From Balamuthia mandrillaris (Eukaryota; Discosea; Longamoebia; Balamuthiidae), in contig JAVKOQ010000140.1 of assembly GCA_031835245.1 (NCBI GenBank), forward strand, positions 115,001 through 140,987: a stretch of 25,987 bases of DNA, given 5' to 3'. How positions within the stretch are numbered: the first letter of the stretch is position 1; every line of letters begins with the position of its first letter. A model generated the notes under the pieces. That model searched no databases. It saw only the letters and a list, made by a program, of their open reading frames with translations, and was not told the origin of the DNA. Shown here in pieces: positions 20,974 through 25,987 of the stretch. The translations under genes and the position numbers were made by a program.

Positions 20974-21464
20974 GATTCTTGTCGTGCATTTCTTTTTTGC
21001 TGGTGGGTCATTCCAGCCTGGCGGAGCGGATAGTCACTCTACCCCCTTCCAATTTTCTGATCGGCGGTGTGTCGACAAAAAGGCATAACAAGAAATTTTT
21101 TTTTCAAGAAAGGAAAAAAGAAGAGCGAAGGATTAAAAGGGGGAAGAGAAAAAGAAGGATTTGGATTTGTGCTTGTAGATTAGTTAGTTGAAAAGGCCGC
21201 GTTTGAGAACCCTTGCCGACCACAGCCTCTCGAGGTGACACGCTGCTCTATTGGCGGTGTCTATCCCTTTGTTGTAAGTGCCACGCTTCGGCCTGGTTTG
21301 CCTCACTTCGGTAAGGTGCAACTTTGGGTGGGCACATGTTGGTAGAGTAGTTCGTATCAGTGGCGTAAGATCTCCTACGTCAGACATTCTTCTATCTTAA
21401 TTTTTTCAAGTCTTCTTTTCCAATGTTCTTCTTTTTTTTTTGTTCCTTGATTTTCTTATAAGAA
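20974..21464. other. Divergent gap between NAXD and the transposase-like gene
   Basis: 491 bp. The left third is purine-rich; the middle (21184-21390) is GC-richer, with several possible hairpins; the right end is T-rich before the ATG at 21465. A 67-codon minus-strand frame (21184-21387) spans the hairpin zone, but its codon choice is not biased and it resembles no protein I know. No CACWATG-type transposon end or target duplication is evident. Confidence 0.5.
21184..21405 (+). ncRNA. Candidate structured RNA with tandem UUCG hairpins
   Basis: Two hairpins stand in tandem 20 bases apart: CCACGC-TTCG-GCCTGG (21281-21296) and CCTCAC-TTCG-GTAAGG (21301-21316). Each has six positions with one central mismatch and the very stable C(UUCG)G cap, while stem bases differ. 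Outer pairing GTGCC (21278-21282) with GGCAC (21331-21335) is possible, though it overlaps the first stem. A T6 run at 21401-21406 could end a Pol III transcript, and GTTCGTATC (21350-21358) is a weak box-B-like match. I cannot match it to U1-U6, SRP, RNase P, 5S rRNA or tRNA. The ends given are guesses. Confidence 0.28.
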
Positions 21465-23764
21465 ATGGAAAGCACATTTTACGATTTCTGTAAATATTGT
21501 ATTACACCTGCCTCAATGGAGGTGAAGATATCCTACATTCGTAGTCAGTTTAAGATATGGGTAAGCTTAACTTTCTTTTTCTTTCTCTTCTGTTTCCTCT
21601 CCTCTCCTCTCCTCTCCTCTCCTCTCCTCTCCTCTCCTCTCCTCTCTCTCTCCCTCTCCCTCTCCTCTCTCTCTCCTCTCCTCTCCTCCTCTCTCCTCTC
21701 CCTCCTCTCCTCCTCTCCCTCTCCTCTCCTCTCCCTCTCCTGCTCTGCCTCTCTCTCCTCCCTCTCCTCTCTCCCTCTCCTCTCTCCTCTCCCTCTCCCT
21801 CTGCTCTCCTCTGCTCTGCTCTGCTCTGTCTTCTGCTCTGCTCTGCTCTCGCTCTGCTCTGCTTCTGCTCTGCTCTGCTCTGCCTGCTCTGCTCTGCTCT
21901 GCCTGCTCTGCTCCTCTCTCTCTGCCTCCTCTCTCTCCTCCTCCTCTGCCTCTCCCTCCTCTCCTCTGCTCTCCTCTGCCTCTCCTCTCCCCTCCCCTCT
22001 CTCCCTCTCCTCCCTCTCTCTTCTCTCTCCTCTCCCTCTCCTCCTCTCTCCTCTCCCTCTCCTCTCCTCTCCTCTCCTCTCCTCTCCTCTCCTCTCCCTC
22101 TCTTTCTCTTGCTTTTTTGTTATCTCTTCTCATTCTTTCTTCAAAAGGCCCGTTTGGAAACTTTGAAGGGACTGTCAATGAGAAAAACTGTCACCCTGTT
22201 ACGACAACACTTTCCAACAAAAGTGAAGATCACAAATACACAAGCCTGTATTCAGGTTGTAGTTTTTTGAAAGACTATTTATTTTTTTAGTGTTTGTTTA
22301 ACATTTTTCTTTTAGGTGACGCTGGTTTATCCTCAGGTTTTGAGTCTCCAACAATGTATTGTTAAAACATTAACTGAAAAACCTTCTATATGGTATGTTA
22401 TCATCTTTTAGATATTTGATATTTATTTAACACTTTTTAAATAACAGGTTTGATATGTGGTTGGGTTGTGATGTTTGGTCTCTCCCTGTCCATTTACGTC
22501 GTTGGCTGTTAGTGGAAGGAATATGTTTGGCTCCTCAGCTCCATGATGAAACATTGTGGTGTATCGACAATAAGCCTGTTTGGAATACATCTTCTCCACC
22601 AAAACCACAAAAAAAAAGGTAACATCTATGTCATTTTTCATTCTTTTTTGCTTTCTTCTTCTTTGTCTTTTTTTTGTCTTTATTCTTGTTGTTGTCTTCT
22701 TTTTCTACCACTACCATCGCCACCGTCGCCACCGTCGCCACCGTCGCCACCGCCACCATCGCCACCATCACCACCATCGCCACCATTGCCACCACCACCA
22801 CCACCACCATCGCCACCATTGCCACCATTGCCACCATCGCCACCATCATTGCCATTACCACTATTGCTGCTCTTCTTTATCTACTCTCTTTTTATTTCTT
22901 TATTTTCTTTTTCTCTCCTCTCTAGCAATAGTATATCTAACTTCATTCATTATTTTTAATATTAGAAAAGTTCTTCATTCCGATAAAGAGACTATTTCAC
23001 TTGAAGAAGCCAAAGGGCTGCTTCAGAATCTCCAAAGTGTTTTTGCTTTGATGACAAAAAATGCCAGTCAGTTACGTCTTTTACCAGTTCAATTAAAAAA
23101 ACGAGCATCAATAGCACAGCAAATGGAAAAGTTCTGGGAACCAACACTATCAAAGTGTTTTGGCAGTCCAGAGTTGTTTCTTTTCTTTTTTGTTCATTCT
23201 GAAAAAGGAAGTGCTGCGCTTACAAAACTTGTTGAAGATGGAGATGTAACAAAAGAGGTTGCATTGGCAATGAAGCATGCTGCTGTTGATGCTGTACGTG
23301 AATGGCGAGACAAAGTACAAGTGCTTCAAAACAAAAAGCTTGTATTGGCTATTAATAGTACTCACATATCTCGAAGGTTTGTTTGTTCTTCTTTATTCTG
23401 TTATTCTTCTTTGTTATTCTTTTTCTTCTTTAGTTCTTTATTCTTGTTCTTTCTTTTCCTTTTTTAATTCTTATTTTTCTTTCTTTTTACTTTTAGTGGT
23501 TATGAAAGTCTGGCAAGTTCACTACGGCTTGAATCTAAAGACTCACCGACTTGTGTATCAATCCAGCATCTTCATGACTTGCCTCTTGCCCTTCAACTTG
23601 AAGAGCTACCAGGTATTGTGGCTGCTACTGTCCATAAAAGGTTTGAAACTGGGTGGAATGTGACCTGGACTACAGATGAATGGATAGAAAGTATGATTTC
23701 AAGTGATTGTGTACGTACTCTCTCTCTCTCTCTCTTTCTCTCTCTCTATTTATCTCTCTTTCTT

Positions 23765-23795
<31 letters not shown>

Positions 23796-24089
23796 CTCTC
23801 TTTCTCTCTCTCTCTCTTTCTTTCTCTCTTTCTCTCTCTCTCTCTCTCTTGTTTTCTCTCTTTCTCTCTCTTTCTCTTTTTTCTTTTTCTCTCTCTCTCT
23901 TGTTTTCTCTCTTTCTCTCTCTTTTTCTCTTTCTTTCTCTCTCTCTTTTCCTCTTTTTCTTTCTCTCTCTCTTTTCCTCTTTTTCTTTCTCTCTTTCTTT
24001 CTTCTTTTCTTTCTTTCTCTCTCCCTCTTTTTCTCTCTTTCTTTTGTTTTTTTCTTCCTTTCTTTGTTTTGTTCTCTTTCTTTTCTCTT

Positions 24090-24128
<39 letters not shown>

Positions 24129-25436
24129 TGTTCTTTGTCTTTCTTTCTTTGTTTCTTTATTTTGTTCTCTTTTCTTCTACTTCTTTTCTTTGCTCTTATG
24201 CTTTTTTTGTCTCTCCATAAAGGTGGCCGCCATTCACTTTTTGCTGAATCCGAAACACCACAAGAACAAGGGCTGGTGGCTACGAAAGCTATACGATTTA
24301 CATAATGCCTCTTTCAAAACTTCAAATCGACTACAATGCCTACAAGATCTTCCTCAATGCACACAAGTAAAGAAGAAGAAGGAGAAAGAGAAAAGAGAGT
24401 GGGGCCAGTTTGTTTCCATTCATGTAGAGTGGCAAGATGTCAAGGATGCATCATATGTTGCCTATCGTTGGTATCAAGAGTTGCATCCTCAAAAGCGACG
24501 ACGAAAACGAAAAGTTGATAATGTTGATGTTGTTGCATTGCCTCCTATTGCAACGTTAAAAGAAGAAGAAGAGAAGTTGTTGATTGGACAACGCTGTGCA
24601 GACAAGCCGTACCAAAATGCTGCTTCAGGTGCAATATTAGCCGACTTATTTGCAACAGGATATGTTCCTATTGGTTCTGTCTCACGAGATAATCTACAAG
24701 GTTCTCAAAGTCTTTATAGGTATTTTGTTTTTCTTTCTTTCTTGTTTTTGTTCTCTTCTCTTTCTCTTTCTCTTTCTTATTCTCATTCTCATTCTCATTC
24801 TCTTCTCTTCTCTCTTTGTCTTCTTTTTTTTTTTCAGTAACTAACTATTTGACATTACTTTCAAGTTCTCGTGTTGTTTCTCTTTCAACAGCAATAATAT
24901 GGCTTACTATGCTTGCAGTTAAAGGGGGTCTTTTACGTTTAAGTGAGGTTTGTTTTTTCTTTTTCTTTTTTCCTCTGATAGTAATTACTTATCTTTTGGT
25001 TTTAGTCGATTATTAATCTACAGTATGGAGTATGGTGTGATGGTACATCTTGTCTTGGCCATCCTTTGTTTGCAGCTCTTGCTTTTCTTCTTTGGGATCC
25101 TGTATTATGTGTTGCCTCAGAACAGTGTTGGGTAAATAGTTCTCTTTATTTTATTTTTTTTTTGTTCTATTTTTTAAATCTATTTTGTTTTTATCTTTTT
25201 TTAGGTCGATGTACTTCGTGTGATTCCTCTTTTTTTAGGAGTTTTCCCTGAAACTTGTGTCACAGTTGATCAGGTTCTATCATGGATTCGTCAAGAAGTA
25301 GATGAACTTAAAGATTTAGTTTGGGAAGGAAAGACCTTTACTTTCACTTTCAAGCTGTTAACTGGAGATCATTCTTTTTTACAAAAGGTAGGTTTTTTTT
25401 AGATAAAGATAGAAAAGAGAAAAAGAGAGGAAAAAT

Positions 25437-25518
<82 letters not shown>

Positions 25519-25987
25519 AAGAAAGAGAGAAAAAGAGAAAAGAGAAAAAAGAGAGAGAAGAAAGAGCAAAAAGGAGGAAAAGAGATAGAGAAGCAAACAG
25601 AGAAAAGAGAGAAAAAGAAAGAGAGAAGAGAGAAGAAAGAGAATATATTTTTTGTTTAGAGAACTCATTCATCTTTCAGGCTATAGGCAACACTGGTGGT
25701 TCAACTGAATACCGCTGCGAATATTGTGATGCAAGTTTCCATGATTTAAAGTCACTTTGGAACTATGCTCATCTTCATAGCTGCCATCCAAAAACACCAA
25801 CCGCTCTATCATCTTCTTCCACTTTACTTCCTGGTCTAAAGGGAATATCTCCTCTTTTTGCTTCAGGAGCCAAACCTTCAACTTGGCTTCAATCATTTCT
25901 CATTGGTGTGGATCCACTGCACACTCTTGGTGGCCACTTGAAGCAGATACTTGCTCGGCTTCAAACTTGGAGCCTTGCTCGAAATGG
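21465..25987 (+). CDS. RAG1/Transib-like DDE transposase or domesticated derivative, 3' partial
   Basis: An intron-rich gene running off the right edge; about 757 residues are visible. Exons: 21465-21560, 22148-22255, 22316-22392, 22448-22618, 22966-23376, 23497-23710, 24223-24719, 24866-24947, 25006-25131, 25205-25387, 25680-25987; phases agree throughout. The start is an ATG giving MESTFYDFCKYC, with an early CxxC. The catalytic region begins near residue 553: VWCDGTSC (Asp564), TFTFKLLTGDHSFL (Asp649), YRCEYCD (Cys668, Cys671), an Ala-His-x-His-x-x-His cluster (686-691) and GVDPLH (732-736). In RAG1, as I recall it, the second Asp is also 19 residues before the first Cys of CTLC, and DALH follows 62 residues after the second Cys; here both spacings are the same. 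The final Glu would lie outside. Codons are T/A-ending, unlike the metallophosphoesterase. The exon 7-8 junction (acceptor TTTCAAG at 24865) is the least certain. No frameshift or stop breaks the chosen frame. Confidence 0.7.
21585..22110 (+). repeat. Long pyrimidine tract (TCTCC, CTCTG units) in intron 1
   Basis: About 525 bases almost without purine except G in CTCTG/CTGC units. Arrays of CTCCT give way to CTCTG and back. It fills the first intron of the transposase-like gene and produces meaningless Leu/Ser-rich frames. Confidence 0.95.
22707..22864 (+). repeat. CCACCG/CACCAT-type minisatellite in intron 4
   Basis: Degenerate three-base-periodic array of CACCGTCGC and CATCGCCAC units, open in several frames as His-Arg, Ala-Thr-Ile or Pro-Ser repeats. 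It lies between exons 4 and 5 of the transposase-like gene. Confidence 0.9.
23715..24135 (+). repeat. (CT/CTTT)n tract in intron 6
   Basis: Over 400 bases of CT and CTTT units with almost no purine, between the GTACGT donor at 23711 and the acceptor at 24222. Confidence 0.95.
25433..25650 (+). repeat. (GA)n purine tract in intron 10
   Basis: About 215 bases of GA/GAAA units on the sense strand. Every other intronic tract in this window is pyrimidine-rich on the sense strand, so this one is reversed. Confidence 0.95.

Noticed and set aside
21184-21387. 67-codon minus-strand ORF as a small gene
   Set aside because: Codon choice is unbiased, no family is recognised, and UUCG hairpins on the other strand explain the composition at least as well.
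20990-21465. Left terminal inverted repeat of a Transib/RAG-type transposon (CACWATG)
   Set aside because: CACA-starting words occur (e.g. near 21333) but none fits the heptamer, no target duplication is visible, and the other end is outside the window.
21557-22270. Long Leu/Ser/Pro-rich reading frames through the CT tract
   Set aside because: They arise because CT repeats lack stop codons in several frames; the tract is bounded by good splice sites joining transposase-like exons.
1-25987. tRNA or rRNA genes
   Set aside because: No cloverleaf with box A and box B at proper spacing and no conserved rRNA segments were recognised by eye.

Overview
The window is nuclear DNA of a unicellular eukaryote. 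Genes are broken by many short GT-AG introns, often carrying (CT)n tracts. Coding sequence is full of homopolymeric Ser, Gln and Glu/Lys runs, and gene spacing is tight on both strands. A filamin-type repeat, a GRAM-TBC RabGAP and an F-box/MORN protein are the kind of set seen in free-living amoebae, so an amoebozoan is my best guess. The taxon cannot be proved from this window.

Layout, left to right: (1) 31-1619 (+), 3' part of a protein whose filamin-type Ig domain seems split by a long Glu/Lys coiled coil, with a Ser/Pro/Phe-rich tail; (2) 2023-8029 (+), a TBC1D8/TBC1D9-like double-GRAM RabGAP in 11 exons, with an apparent 341-bp inverted coding segment in exon 1; (3) 8130-9397 (+), a calcineurin-like metallophosphoesterase in 4 exons; (4) 9559-11010 (-), an unrecognised coiled-coil protein with short KEGEKYYPSTSTSTY-like repeats, perhaps with a further 5' exon up to 11434; (5) 11775-13685 (-), an RPA2-like OB-fold protein in 8 exons; (6) 14327-16772 (+), an F-box plus MORN-repeat protein in 8 exons, divergent from gene 5 across a promoter with heat-shock-element-like motifs; (7) 16889-18374 (-), GID8 (LisH-CTLH-CRA) in 6 exons, with a 26-copy hexamer array in an intron; (8) 19057-20973 (-), NAXD, the NAD(P)H-hydrate dehydratase, in 8 exons; (9) 21465 to the right edge (+), an intron-rich transposase-like gene.

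The most interesting locus is gene 9. Its last exons hold two Asp residues and a CxxC/His cluster whose order and spacing match the RAG1/Transib catalytic core as I remember it, including 19 residues from the second Asp to the first Cys and 62 from the second Cys to the D-x-LH motif. The third catalytic residue would lie beyond the window. Between genes 8 and 9 is a GC-richer patch with two tandem six-base-pair hairpins, each capped by a C(UUCG)G tetraloop, a possible structured RNA.

The host genes do not form one pathway: vesicle traffic (TBC), metabolite repair (NAXD), ubiquitin ligases (GID8, F-box) and DNA replication/repair (RPA2-like). All exon models come from reading splice sites and frames by eye. 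Family calls rest on remembered family sequences, not on a search.
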